Shown: positions 25,970 through 35,507 of the stretch, piece after piece | How positions within the stretch are numbered: the first letter of the stretch is position 1 | Layout: the number at the start of each line of letters is the position of its first letter | Assembly (NCBI GenBank): GCA_937873715.1 | Contig: CALMYJ010000003.1 | Coordinates: forward strand, 124,001 to 188,000 | DNA length: 64,000 bases | Direction: 5' to 3' | Origin: an uncultured Chitinophagaceae bacterium | GTDB lineage: Bacteria; Bacteroidota; Bacteroidia; Chitinophagales; Chitinophagaceae | Program-made: the position numbers and the translations under genes | Notes under the pieces: model-generated | Seen by the model: only the letters and a program-made list of their open reading frames with translations | What the model was told of the DNA's origin: nothing | Databases searched by the model: none

Positions 25970-27038
25970 CGTACTTAAATTTTGTATTAATAGCTGCCTT
26001 TAATAATGTATTGGCAGGGTAAGATCTCCTGTACTTATAATATTTATCGTGGCGTTGCAGGGTTTCCAGCACCAACCCGTGAGCATCATTTTTCCGGCAT
26101 AATATAATGCTGCCTTTTTCGATGCCATACACGTATATCGAATCGTCTTTCAACCCGTTTACAAAATCCTGCTGTGTACTGTTTAAATTAACAAGGGTGG
26201 TTTTTCGTAAAAAATATTGCCGCCCGTTATACCGGAAATGTGTACCAAGGTATTCAAAACTTTCCTGTGTGTTCGCCAACACTTTAAAATGAATTGACCG
26301 AAAGGGTTGATGCCAGTCTATTTTTAATTTTTCAATATCCCAGCTCCAGCGTTTGTAATAATTATAATATTCCGGATTGTGTTCAACCATGTAAGGTACC
26401 TGCCGGCCAGTAGTTTTAAACTGTTGCAGCAATGGAATCATTGTATCTGCACCGGCTTTACCTAAAATATAAAACAACTGCTGCGGTGTAACATTTTTTG
26501 ATACTGCTATTTCCTTTTGAGCAAGCACACCACCTGTATCAAAAGTATCATCCACATAGTGAATGGTTGAGCCCGACTTTTCTACACCGTGCAACACCTG
26601 CCAGCGGGTGATAGATGTTCCCCTGAATTCAGGCAATAAGGAAGGGTGTGTATTGATGCAGCCGAGGGGCGGAAAACTAAACACCCGTTTTGGTATCAAT
26701 TCGTGCCAGCCTCCGCCCAATACGATTATATCAGGGTTAAGCTTTTGAAGATCCGCATAAAATGAATCAGACTTTATGCTGTCTGTCCAGATGATAGGTA
26801 TACCGTTTTTTTTGGCCAGGCTTTCTTCGGAATTTAATGTACGCAACGGCTGGCAGTTGTAATACCGGCATTTAAAATAGTACTTCCATTTAAGATAATG
26901 CCTGAGTAAGGGCTTACGCCACTTATCATCATCCTTGTGCAGCAGGATGGCAGCTATGGGTATTTTTTCATCAATTAATCTTTGTAAAATAACATAGCCG
27001 CTATGGTTGAAATGCCGGGTGACGTATAAAATTTTCAT
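25962..27038 (-). CDS. Formyltransferase family protein (sugar N-formyltransferase candidate)
   Basis: The 358 residues hold a formyl-transferase domain that uses 10-formyl-tetrahydrofolate. The catalytic triad is intact: Asn129 and His131 in GCINTHPSLLPEFRG, and Asp167 in YVDDTFDTGG. The N-terminal part lacks the Met-tRNA formyltransferase start, and the C-terminal extension of about 150 residues does not match the tRNA-binding domain. A sugar N-formyltransferase role, as in WbkC or VioF, is therefore more likely than tRNA formylation. A 4-amino sugar made by one of the cluster's aminotransferases would be the natural substrate. Confidence 0.82.
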   Translation of the reverse strand: MKILYVTRHFNHSGYVILQRLIDEKIPIAAILLHKDDDKWRKPLLRHYLKWKYYFKCRYYNCQPLRTLNSEESLAKKNGIPIIWTDSIKSDSFYADLQKLNPDIIVLGGGWHELIPKRVFSFPPLGCINTHPSLLPEFRGTSITRWQVLHGVEKSGSTIHYVDDTFDTGGVLAQKEIAVSKNVTPQQLFYILGKAGADTMIPLLQQFKTTGRQVPYMVEHNPEYYNYYKRWSWDIEKLKIDWHQPFRSIHFKVLANTQESFEYLGTHFRYNGRQYFLRKTTLVNLNSTQQDFVNGLKDDSIYVYGIEKGSIILCRKNDAHGLVLETLQRHDKYYKYRRSYPANTLLKAAINTKFKYDE

Positions 27039-27937
27039 TACTGTTGAGCGGCTTTATTTTTTGCCATAAACAATTGCGGCGGTAATAAGCATATTGATAA
27101 AATTAATGCCAGTTGCATAAAAGCAGGCACCCCAGTGAGGTACAAAAAGAAATGCATTGAAATTACCAAGAAAAGAATGGTATAATTAAAGCGGTTGGTA
27201 AAATACAGCACCAAACAGGCTATCTCTATCAAAAAAGAAAATACTGAAAGGGCAGCAAAAAGCCATGCATGTTCGGTATAATCTAAAAAAGGCTTACCAA
27301 ATAAATAGTATAACACACTATCTAAAAATCTGTCGTGAATTATTTTATGACTGGTTCCTCCATTCATCCAGGCAAGCGCTTTAACAACTGGCAACATTTT
27401 AGCCAAACCCGCTGCAACATATATATAAGCAAACCACCCGGTTATCACTTCTACAGGCCACCTGTAAATACTTGTATTTTTTGTTTCAGCTTTTGTTAAC
27501 CGAAGGAGGCTATCTACAGCTAATGTATCGGCGCAACGGGTAAAGCAGAGTATTAATAAAGGAAACCAAATATACAGCCAGGGTACAGGGGCATTATATT
27601 TTACATACCAGTAGCCAAAAAGCATTAAGAACGCAGCGAAAAGCAAAGGGAGAATGTATCTTGTAAACAAACCTACAACCAGAAAGATACTTAAAACCTG
27701 AACAATGATGATTAAGTGTGGGGATACCATTGCAGCTATCAACTGGTCTGCAAATGCAGGAAAAATAGTTTTAGTGGTGGTGGTACCTCTTACACCCTGC
27801 AGCAACTCAAACAGCTTACTGCTACTTGAGTAAAAAATTTGGAGCCCCAGCGCTATTCTGAATATAGCCAACTGCTTTGCAGAGCCGGGCAGTTGCATTC
27901 TTGCAAGGATATTTTCTTTGGAGATATCAATTTTCAT
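27038..27937 (-). CDS. HTTM/vitamin-K-carboxylase-like membrane protein, copy A
   Basis: A 299-residue polytopic protein with LAIFRIALGLQIFYSS near the start and about seven membrane segments. It resembles the horizontally transferred transmembrane (HTTM) family, related to gamma-glutamyl carboxylase. It shares with the next gene (27959) the pattern AGLAKMLP...ALAWMNG and a C-terminal LTGVP, so the two are tandem paralogues. The start overlaps the formyltransferase stop region at 27038. No reaction is known for the bacterial members. A small-molecule or surface-modifying role is inferred from the glycan setting. Confidence 0.62.
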   Translation of the reverse strand: MKIDISKENILARMQLPGSAKQLAIFRIALGLQIFYSSSSKLFELLQGVRGTTTTKTIFPAFADQLIAAMVSPHLIIIVQVLSIFLVVGLFTRYILPLLFAAFLMLFGYWYVKYNAPVPWLYIWFPLLILCFTRCADTLAVDSLLRLTKAETKNTSIYRWPVEVITGWFAYIYVAAGLAKMLPVVKALAWMNGGTSHKIIHDRFLDSVLYYLFGKPFLDYTEHAWLFAALSVFSFLIEIACLVLYFTNRFNYTILFLVISMHFFLYLTGVPAFMQLALILSICLLPPQLFMAKNKAAQQ

Positions 27938-27958
27938 GACAAACTGGTTGTGCAGTAT

Positions 27959-28786
27959 TTATGAAGATGGCCGCATAGATGCAATTACTACATGCATCCT
28001 TGTTTTAATATTTGTAAGCAACAAAGCAATACGTTCAATATACTTTCCGGGAATAAAAATTAGCGCTCCAAAAGTATATTCCACTATTCCGGGCGTACCG
28101 GTTAAAAACAATACAAGATGAAATAACAGCACCAGGGGAACAATAAACTTCACTGTTTTGTGAGAGAACAAAATCAGTACAACAGACAATTCCAAAACAA
28201 CGCTGCCCAGTACCCCGGCTTTTACAACCCAACGGGGAAGGGAAAAAATATCAACCCCGAAAACATGATATAAAATGCTTTCCTTTTGCCGGGAAAACAA
28301 CAAATTTTCAATTGTATATCCCTGCATCCAATCAAGAGCGTTCCAAAATGGAAATATTTTGGCAAAACCGGCAAAAACATAAAAAGCAACATAGCAAACT
28401 GTTATGTACAACAGCGCTTTTTGATAGGCCTTGGTATAACAGCTAAATGCCAAAACGCAAAAAGGCATAAAATAAAATGCCCACAAGCCGTAAGAGCCGA
28501 TTGCCAGGAAGATGGCATAGCAGAGAAATACAAAACAAAAGATGAATACAGGCAGGAATAATTTTCGCCCGGCATTAAAAACTACCAATGTTCCTGCCAC
28601 TACACCAAGCCATTTAAAAAACAAGAGAGCACTTCCTGTTACAATTATCGAACTCTTTGTAATTGGGGCTTCGTTTTTAATCAAGAAGCTGAGTAAATTA
28701 ATTCCTTCTGAAAAAAACAACCTGAATAACAGAAAGACTGTCCAGGTGATTATAATAAAATTTATTTTTAATCTGGCTGTATTCAT
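27959..28786 (-). CDS. HTTM-like membrane protein, copy B
   Basis: About 275 residues from the ATG at 28786, which overlaps the preceding stop as ATGA; the frame is open to a TTG at 28798. About seven hydrophobic segments. The patterns FAGFAKIFPFWNALDWMQG and FLTGTPGIVE align with copy A (27038-27937), showing duplication and divergence. The His/Lys residues of true gamma-glutamyl carboxylase are not obvious here. Together with copy A and the two companions upstream it forms a four-gene unit with overlapping or very short junctions. Confidence 0.6.
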   Translation of the reverse strand: MNTARLKINFIIITWTVFLLFRLFFSEGINLLSFLIKNEAPITKSSIIVTGSALLFFKWLGVVAGTLVVFNAGRKLFLPVFIFCFVFLCYAIFLAIGSYGLWAFYFMPFCVLAFSCYTKAYQKALLYITVCYVAFYVFAGFAKIFPFWNALDWMQGYTIENLLFSRQKESILYHVFGVDIFSLPRWVVKAGVLGSVVLELSVVLILFSHKTVKFIVPLVLLFHLVLFLTGTPGIVEYTFGALIFIPGKYIERIALLLTNIKTRMHVVIASMRPSS

Positions 28787-29253
28787 TTTATAGCGCAACC
28801 GGGATAATACAACAATATTAGGCTGTCGATTTTTTTATCATTCTTCTTGAGCAGTCTTGTAACTATTTTACTTTCATTATCATCCATTTTACCAACTATC
28901 AACCCTGAGTTAGTAGATACAACTTCTTCCCTCTCGTCATACAGGTTTCTCGTATCAGGAACCTCTTTTTTTTCCTTTTGCACCAAACTATACATACCAA
29001 TGTTTGAAAACGGAAAGGTTGTTCTTTTTAAAACAACATGGGCTAACTGCACAGAAAATAAACACAGAAACAAAAGGCTGATAGTTTCTTTGTTTTGTAA
29101 CAGAAAAAAAAATTTTATCCATACGAAACAAAAAATGCAGGTGATGCTAAAAGCTGCAACGAAATTTACACGACCGCTTGTATACAACAATACGTGTGCA
29201 ATGATGATAAAGGATATTACCGATTTGGCAATTCTTAAAAAATTACTGCTCAT
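28783..29253 (-). CDS. Small membrane protein with P-F-x-x-[IV]-G-M motif (companion 1)
   Basis: A 156-residue protein of unknown function with two to three N-terminal membrane segments and a short soluble C-terminus ending in LYYPGCAIK. Residues 81-88 read PFSNIGMYS, and the same spacing appears in the adjacent companion 2 as PFYDVGMFR, each right after a membrane helix. It overlaps HTTM copy B by 4 bases and companion 2 by 11 bases. No family was recognised. The conserved motif and strict linkage suggest it works with the HTTM proteins. Confidence 0.55.
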   Translation of the reverse strand: MSSNFLRIAKSVISFIIIAHVLLYTSGRVNFVAAFSITCIFCFVWIKFFFLLQNKETISLLFLCLFSVQLAHVVLKRTTFPFSNIGMYSLVQKEKKEVPDTRNLYDEREEVVSTNSGLIVGKMDDNESKIVTRLLKKNDKKIDSLILLYYPGCAIK

Positions 29254-29992
29254 AACATTTCACCCTTTGATAATCCGGTATATATATAGGGCCGTAATAC
29301 AAGGTTTTGGTATCGTTAATTTGTATGGCTTGGCATGGATCGGGATTAAATTGCACTTCCCCGGTTGCATAGTTAACCGTGTGAACGCCTACCCATAGTG
29401 TATCAACGCCACGCTCTTTCATTTTCGCTGCAATAAATTCAAAATTTTCCTTCTGGTCTTTATTATGATAAGTAACCGCAAAGGTGAATTCATGCGTATA
29501 GCCCCAGCCAAAATGCTCTGCCATAAAAAAAACACCCTCTTTTCTTAAATCCAGGATTTTAACTTGCCCATTTTTATAGTACCAGTATTTTGGAACGTAC
29601 ATTATTTTTTCTTTGTTAGAAAGTGTTGTTCCTATTCTGAACATACCCACGTCGTAAAAAGGATAGAGGGGTCTTGCTAAAGCTATAGCGATACAATTAC
29701 CAATAAAAACAACCAGGATACAAATTTTAGCTCCACGGGGAATTGGAAGCGCAAAAAACTTATGGGCTATCTTTTTAACTACGCCTCCATGTTTTACACT
29801 TCTGTAAATTAAAAAAACCATCAGGCAAAATAAAGTAATACTTATAGAGAGGATTGATACCCTTGCGATAAAACTTACCCTGTGCAGGAATGGTGCTACC
29901 TGCAAAAAATTGAAAAAACAAAGCATCAAAAAAAAGAGCAGGAAAAACTCTTTTAGATCACTCCGGAGCAAACCTCGAAAAAGTTTAAACAT
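29243..29992 (-). CDS. Membrane protein with P-F-x-x-[IV]-G-M motif (companion 2)
   Basis: A 249-residue protein with three membrane helices in the first 110 residues and an outer or periplasmic C-terminal domain of about 135 residues. Residues 111-118 (PFYDVGMF) repeat the motif of companion 1, after which come a Lys-containing stretch and a Trp/Tyr-rich domain (AEHFGWGYTHEFTFAV). No known domain was identified. It is first in transcription order of the four-gene unit and lies 328 bases after wecB, so it may have its own promoter near 30198-30205. Confidence 0.5.
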   Translation of the reverse strand: MFKLFRGLLRSDLKEFFLLFFLMLCFFNFLQVAPFLHRVSFIARVSILSISITLFCLMVFLIYRSVKHGGVVKKIAHKFFALPIPRGAKICILVVFIGNCIAIALARPLYPFYDVGMFRIGTTLSNKEKIMYVPKYWYYKNGQVKILDLRKEGVFFMAEHFGWGYTHEFTFAVTYHNKDQKENFEFIAAKMKERGVDTLWVGVHTVNYATGEVQFNPDPCQAIQINDTKTLYYGPIYIPDYQRVKCYEQ

Positions 29993-30319
29993 AATTATTT
30001 TTAGAATTGCGTTTAAAAACTATTTTAACTACTGCAGGTGTATAGGGTATATAACCAAACACTTAAAGACTGTATCTTTATTGTACCTTAAATTACAATC
30101 TCAACAAACCGATACCATTAGGCATGCGCTAAGTATACCCGGGTTGATAAAAAATGATTTGTTTAACACAATGCCCCGGGCTTGAAAAATAAAAGCACAA
30201 AAGTATAGAGCAACAAACCGGTAAAAAATTAACCAGCAAAAACCTACCCGGGCATTGTACTACATTTTTTCCGGCAGCTATTTTCGTCTAAGAATGAAGC
30301 AGGTATTGCACTAAAACAT
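29993..30319. other. Intergenic stretch after wecB with inverted repeat and candidate promoter
   Basis: 327 bases without a gene. ACAATGCCCCGGG (30168-30180) and CCCGGGCATTGT (30247-30258) form an inverted repeat with one bulged C and a loop of about 66 bases. CAAAAGTA at 30198-30205 is TACTTTTG on the minus strand, matching the Bacteroidota -7 pattern TAnnTTTG, but no good -33 element lies at the usual distance. The repeat has no T-run, so it is not a normal terminator. Confidence 0.4.
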
Positions 30320-31414
30320 TTATTTGCCATCCAGCGCAATTAGTATTTCCACAATTCTTTCGGCTGTTTGTCCATCCCACAATTCCGGAATGCTTCCTTT
30401 TTTCCAATGCCCGGCCATAAGGATTTGCAATGCTTTTTCTATTTTGTCCGGTTCGGTACCTACTAATTCGTTGGTGCCTATTTCGCAGGTTTCGGGCCTT
30501 TCGGTATTGTTGCGAAGTGTGATGCAGGGTACGCCGAATACGGTAGCTTCTTCCGTAATACCGCCCGAATCGGTAATCACAGCCTTAGAGCGGCTTACGA
30601 GATAATTAAAATTGAGGTAGCCCATGGGTTCTACCGTGTGCATGTTTGGCGCATGAATTTCCATGGCTGCAAATTGCTTTGCCGTTCGTGGATGTACCGG
30701 GAAAATTATGGGGTATCCGTTGATGTTATGTACAATGGTTTCGATAATTTTTTTAAGCCGGTCCGATTCATCCACATTAGCAGGCCGGTGGAGTGTCATC
30801 ACCAGGTACTTACTTTCTTCGAGTGAAAGTGTATCCCATATTGCAGGCTTTGAGAGTCGTTGCCGGTTGGCCATAAGGGTATCAATCATGATATTTCCCA
30901 CAAAAAAAATTTTATCGCTGCTCACCCCGCTTTTGAGCAGGTTATTTCCGGCCCAGGTGGTGGTGGTAAAAAAGTAATCCGTTAAACTGTCTGTTACAAT
31001 CCGGTTAATTTCTTCAGGCATGGTATAGTCAAACGAGCGGATACCGGCTTCCACATGTGCCACTTTGGTATTAAGTTTTTTAGCCACAATACTACAGGCC
31101 ATAGTGCTGGTTACATCGCCTACCACAACAACCAAATCGGCAGGATTGCTGATTAATTCTTTTTCAAAAGCCACCATAATGGCTGCTGTTTGTTCGGCCT
31201 GGCTGCCACCACCACATTCCAGGTTAACATGAGGATGCGGAATATTTAACTCTTCAAAAAAAGTATCACTCATTTTAGCGTCGTAATGCTGGCCGGTATG
31301 TACCAGCCGGTATTGCAGGGATATGCCTTTTGCCTTGTACTGGTTAATACTTTTTATCAGGGGTGCTATTTTAATAAAGTTGGGCCTGGCACCTGCTATG
31401 ATGGTTAGTTTCAT
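30320..31414 (-). CDS. wecB: UDP-N-acetylglucosamine 2-epimerase family (non-hydrolysing, WecB/WbpI)
   Basis: The 364 residues are a full-length non-hydrolysing 2-epimerase: GARPNFIKIAPL at the start, LVHTGQHYDAKMS, HVEAGIRSFDYTMPEEINR with the catalytic acid/base residues, and SDSGGITEEATVFGVPCITLRNNTERPET. The product could be UDP-ManNAc (WecB) or, given the wbpB- and wbpD-like genes of the next block upstream, UDP-ManNAc3NAcA (WbpI). The two functions cannot be separated by eye. Its start overlaps the SGNH gene's stop by four bases. Confidence 0.93.
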   Translation of the reverse strand: MKLTIIAGARPNFIKIAPLIKSINQYKAKGISLQYRLVHTGQHYDAKMSDTFFEELNIPHPHVNLECGGGSQAEQTAAIMVAFEKELISNPADLVVVVGDVTSTMACSIVAKKLNTKVAHVEAGIRSFDYTMPEEINRIVTDSLTDYFFTTTTWAGNNLLKSGVSSDKIFFVGNIMIDTLMANRQRLSKPAIWDTLSLEESKYLVMTLHRPANVDESDRLKKIIETIVHNINGYPIIFPVHPRTAKQFAAMEIHAPNMHTVEPMGYLNFNYLVSRSKAVITDSGGITEEATVFGVPCITLRNNTERPETCEIGTNELVGTEPDKIEKALQILMAGHWKKGSIPELWDGQTAERIVEILIALDGK

Positions 31415-32397
31415 TTGTTTGATGAGGTTTTATCGGATAGCTTGTAATGTTCTTTAAGCAAATTTGCAATTGCAATAGATAACTTTTCGGCACCAGCCTT
31501 ATTAGGATGCAGCCAATCGTAAAATTCAGTTGGCACTAATTCCTGTGCCATATCCATTATATCAACCGATGGCAACTGTTTACGCACTTCCGTTAGATAA
31601 GTGTTTCTTACTGCCGTGGTTGGTACAGGTACGTCTGGGTTCATCGGCATGAGTACAACATGGTAAAAAATATCTCTTTGTTTGCAGTAATTATGTACCC
31701 GCTGAACAAGGTTAGTGAGTAAAGGATTTACTTTTAATGAATCAAAATTTATTGAATGCCCGTTAAAAGGATAACGAGGATGCCTGGAAGTGGTATAAAT
31801 ATGCGGAAAATAAAGATCATGAAAGTTGTTGTTAAACTTTTCATCATCCAGCATTTCACGCACTATTACATTAAGTGAAGAGATTAGTAAGTTCCTGGCC
31901 TGGAAAGCAACATGCCATTTGCTTTGGTGCAGGATTGGGTTCACCTCTTGTACAATCTTTTCAGTAGCGGTATCTAAACTATATCCGTACATTCTCATAG
32001 CCACAGCTTTGTTGTCGGGTAGCCTGATATGAGTTAGGGCAAAATTCTCAAATGGAATACAATGCAGCACATGTTTTACAGATGGCGACAGCATTGTAAA
32101 AAAATGAGCGCCTTCCTGTACAGACTGCCCCACAGATGCCAAGTTATAAGCCAGCGCCTGGCCCGGGAGGTTTTTTGAAATAGCTTTTGCATCAATTCCA
32201 AATACAGCCCTGCTATCGCCCAAAATAATGATTGATGGCTGCACACTCGTATCTTTTAAAGTGCTAAAGATTATCTGGGTACGGCTGATATCGTTGGGTA
32301 AAATTTTATACAGGTAAAAAACAGCCTGCAGGCAGATAAAAAGAAATGCCGCAGTTGCCACAAACCAAATGAATACCCTTTTTAAAAATAACTGCAT
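31411..32397 (-). CDS. SGNH/GDSL hydrolase-like membrane-anchored protein, MBOAT partner (copy 1)
   Basis: The 328 residues begin with an N-terminal membrane anchor (FVATAAFLFICLQAVFYLY). The SGNH block I is IIILGDSRAVFGID, and the catalytic Asp-x-x-His is in YDWLHPNKAGAEKLS. Proteins of this sort (AlgJ/AlgX-like, or the SGNH halves of O-acetyltransferases) receive acyl groups moved across the membrane by an MBOAT protein and place them on glycans. It lies 3 bases from the MBOAT gene. Related in arrangement to the second pair at 45178-47658. Confidence 0.8.
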   Translation of the reverse strand: MQLFLKRVFIWFVATAAFLFICLQAVFYLYKILPNDISRTQIIFSTLKDTSVQPSIIILGDSRAVFGIDAKAISKNLPGQALAYNLASVGQSVQEGAHFFTMLSPSVKHVLHCIPFENFALTHIRLPDNKAVAMRMYGYSLDTATEKIVQEVNPILHQSKWHVAFQARNLLISSLNVIVREMLDDEKFNNNFHDLYFPHIYTTSRHPRYPFNGHSINFDSLKVNPLLTNLVQRVHNYCKQRDIFYHVVLMPMNPDVPVPTTAVRNTYLTEVRKQLPSVDIMDMAQELVPTEFYDWLHPNKAGAEKLSIAIANLLKEHYKLSDKTSSNK

Positions 32398-32400
32398 GCC

Positions 32401-33853
32401 TTAAAATTGAAAATAAATGAAACTGTCAGATTTGCCGGTGAAAAAGAAGAGCATAGAAATAATCCCGGTCAATACAAAAAGTTGAAAGACTATATTCTTT
32501 TTCCAGTACAATTCGAATACGTATTGCTTATTACGCTGGCGCCATTCAACCACAATCATGATAAAAATAAAAAGAAGCGACAGCAAGGCCTCAATGTTTT
32601 TTTCTCCACTGAGTTTTGGAAAACTAAAAAGACTTGTACTGAACATGCGCCGAATGTAAGACAACGCATGCTGAACAGATTCAGCCCGGAAAAATATCCA
32701 TGCAAAAGTGACAAAAACAAATGTTTTTAAAACAAGTGCTATTTCAACAACACTCTGACGGAACCCTGAAGGATTTATGATTCCAGACTGGTACTTTTTG
32801 TTAGTATTGAATATAAATGATGGAAGGAAAAAAATGGCGTGCAAAGCACCCCATACAATGAATGTCCAGTTGGCACCATGCCAGAAACCACTTACCAGGA
32901 AGATTATAAATACATTCCGAACGCTCAATAGTTTTGAGACTCTTGAACCACCTAATGGCACAAACAGGTAATCTCTGAACCAGGTGGAAAGTGAGATATG
33001 CCAGCGCCGCCAAAACTCGGAGATATTCCTGGAGAAATATGGAAACCTGAAATTAGTAAGGAGATCAATACCGAAGAGTTTTGCTGTTCCTATAGCAATA
33101 TCTGAGTACCCACTGAAATCTCCGTATATCTGAAAAGCAAATAACACAGCGCCTAATACCAGCACACTCCCGGATGCATTTCCCAACTGAAATATATCGT
33201 TCACCACAGGTGCACAGTTATCTGCAACAACCACTTTTTTAAAAAGCCCCCAAAAAATCAGGAACACGCCATCCACAGCCTGCTCGTATTTAAAGGTTCG
33301 CCTTTTAATAATCTGGGGCAGCAGGTGTGTTGCCCGTTCTATAGGCCCGGCTACCAGCAGCGGAAAAAAACTTACAAATACAGCATAATTCACAAAATCT
33401 TTTTCAGGTTCAATCCTGTTCTTATAAATATCAATTACATAAGATAACCCATGAAAAGTATAGAATGAAATGCCAACAGGCAATATCACCTGCAATGTGG
33501 TAAAGTGAACTTGGATGCCTGCTAATGTAAGTGCGTCTGCAAGCGATGCGGCAAAAAAATTATAATACTTAAATACCGCAAGAAAGCCCAGGTTAATTAT
33601 AATACTTAACCAAAACCAAAACAGCTTTTTTGCTTTGGTTGACTGCCTGGACATTACCAACCCTGTGTAATAATCAAGGAATGTGGAAAAAGCAAGCAGG
33701 AATAAAAAGCGCCAGTCCCAGAAAGCATAAAAATAATAGCTCGCCACAAGGAGCAATATATTTTGCCACCTCAAGTTTTTACTTACAATAAACCAGTACA
33801 GAAAAAAAAACCAGTGGAAGGAATATAGCGAAGGCGAAAGAATTAAACAGCAT
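32401..33853 (-). CDS. MBOAT O-acyltransferase (AlgI-like), frameshifted near the N-terminus
   Basis: MBOAT proteins move acyl groups across the inner membrane for glycan O-acylation. The long frame (from about 33774) includes GPIERATHLLPQI, SGYSDIAIGTAKLFG and the catalytic His in LVSGFWHGANWTFI. Its apparent start lacks the family N-terminus, which is encoded upstream in another frame: the ATG at 33853 gives MLFNSFAFAIFLPLVFF, and removing one base from the nine-T run (33802-33810 as A on plus) restores LYWFIVSKNLRWQNILL. The paralogue at 46207-47658 has eight T at this place and is intact. This is either a one-base insertion, a phase-variable switch or a sequencing error. Confidence 0.85.
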
Positions 33854-33882
33854 TTGCTGATGAATTGTTTTTTTATAAAAAT

Positions 33883-34458
33883 TTATTTCAATATCACAAT
33901 ACTACCCTTAAGCAGGTACCTGTCGCCCGTATGCGGACAAACATATTCGCCTTGTCCCTTTAAAGGCAGTTGAATCCGCTCGCCAAAGCGGCTCATCCAG
34001 CCTATTTGTTTTGCAGGTACACCCACCATTAATGCAAAGGCAGGTACATCTTTATGTACCACGCTGCCGGCACCTATAAAGGCGTATTCACCAATCGTTA
34101 CACCACACACTATGGTACAATTGGCCCCCAGTGTGGCACCACACTTTACCAGTGTATCCCGGTATTCATGTTTACGAACAATTTCTGAGCGTGGGTTATA
34201 TACATTGGTAAATACCATACCCGGCCCACAAAAAACATTATCCTCCAGCGTTACATGATCAAAAACAGAAACATGGTTCTGAATTTTTACATTATTGCCG
34301 ATTACCACTTTATTACCAACAAATACATTTTGCCCCAGCGTACAGTTTTGCCCAATAACGGCACCGGCACATATATGCACCCAATGCCATACCCGGCTGC
34401 CTTTGCCGATGCTGGCACCTTCATCTATAATGGCAGTTTCGTGTTTATAGTACTGCAT
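33883..34458 (-). CDS. wbpD: WbpD/WlbB-like N-acetyltransferase (left-handed beta-helix)
   Basis: The 191 residues form a hexapeptide-repeat acetyltransferase ([19 protein letters not shown], the conserved WHW and NVFVGN elements, [17 protein letters not shown]). It matches WbpD, which acetylates the 3-amino group of UDP-2-acetamido-3-amino-glucuronate. It starts within the stop of the WbpB-like gene (TAATG), so the two are coupled. With the wbpB-, aminotransferase- and 2-epimerase-like genes it forms most of the UDP-ManNAc3NAcA route. Confidence 0.88.
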   Translation of the reverse strand: MQYYKHETAIIDEGASIGKGSRVWHWVHICAGAVIGQNCTLGQNVFVGNKVVIGNNVKIQNHVSVFDHVTLEDNVFCGPGMVFTNVYNPRSEIVRKHEYRDTLVKCGATLGANCTIVCGVTIGEYAFIGAGSVVHKDVPAFALMVGVPAKQIGWMSRFGERIQLPLKGQGEYVCPHTGDRYLLKGSIVILK

Positions 34459-35408
34459 TATTTATACCTGCTTAAAAAAGGATGATAATCGCCGGTAATG
34501 CCCACCGGGGTTTGACTGCGGATGCTGCCGGCAATTTCAATAGCCACCCTGTTTTCTTCAAGGCCAAAACCATTACCAGCCAATACCTCCTGGTATACCC
34601 GGGTGTGCAGGTTGGTAAAGTTGTCCGAAAAATCAATTTCATTTCCATTGATGGTAAGTATGCGGCAGGTACGCTGGCCCTGCTGTTGCAACTGTAGAGG
34701 AACATCAGCATTATCTACCGATAAAAACCAGCGCACTCTTGCTTTTTCGTACTCTATAAATCCGGCAGCTTTATACTGGTTCATAAAGTGTACTACATTT
34801 TGCTGCACCTTACCAAATACAAAATGCAGCATATCGTAAAAGTGTACCCCAATATTAGTTACCACGCCACCCGATTTTTTTTCATCGCCCTTCCAGGAGA
34901 TATCATACCATTTTCCTCTCGATGCGATATAGGTAAGATCAATATCAAATTTTTTATCCGCAGGCGCTGCGGCCACTTCTTTTTTTAAATTGATTACAGC
35001 AGGATGCAGGCGCAACTGCAATACGGTGTACACTTTGCGGCCGGTATCTTTTTCAATAAACTGCAGGGCATCAATATTCCAGGGATTAAGTACGAGTGGT
35101 TTTTCGCAAATAGCATCGGCATTGCTGCGCAGGGCAAAGCGTATGTGTGAGTCGTGCAGGTAGTTGGGTGAGCAGATGGATACATAATCTACCGCCTGGC
35201 CCTCCTGCCTGCGGCGCAGCTTATCTATATGCCGATCGAACCTTTCGAACTCCGTAAAAAAATGGGCCTCAGGAAAATAATTATCGATAATACCAACTGA
35301 ATCGTTGGGATCGAAGGCTGCTACCAGGTTACCACCAATATCCTTTACAGCCTGCATGTGCCTTGGCGCCACATACCCTGCCGCACCTATGAGTGCAAAA
35401 TTTTTCAA
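34458..35408 (-). CDS. wbpB: WbpB/WlbA-like UDP-GlcNAc-uronate 3-dehydrogenase (Gfo/Idh/MocA family)
   Basis: The 316 residues begin [19 protein letters not shown], the Rossmann start typical of WbpB/Wlb[12 protein letters not shown] and the [13 protein letters not shown] segment are family signatures. The enzyme oxidises C3 of UDP-GlcNAcA in a cycle with its NAD cofactor. A TGA stop lies immediately before the TTG at 35408, so TTG is the start. The uronic acid maker WbpA is not in this window, so its substrate must come from elsewhere in the genome. Confidence 0.87.
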   Translation of the reverse strand: MKNFALIGAAGYVAPRHMQAVKDIGGNLVAAFDPNDSVGIIDNYFPEAHFFTEFERFDRHIDKLRRRQEGQAVDYVSICSPNYLHDSHIRFALRSNADAICEKPLVLNPWNIDALQFIEKDTGRKVYTVLQLRLHPAVINLKKEVAAAPADKKFDIDLTYIASRGKWYDISWKGDEKKSGGVVTNIGVHFYDMLHFVFGKVQQNVVHFMNQYKAAGFIEYEKARVRWFLSVDNADVPLQLQQQGQRTCRILTINGNEIDFSDNFTNLHTRVYQEVLAGNGFGLEENRVAIEIAGSIRSQTPVGITGDYHPFLSRYK

Positions 35409-35507
35409 TCAGTAAATTTAATGCGTATAAAAACGGGTGCCTGCCTTTTGTACAGTAAGCCTGTCGCAGCAGTTTCAGTAAGATTGATGCATAGATACAT
35501 CAACGGC

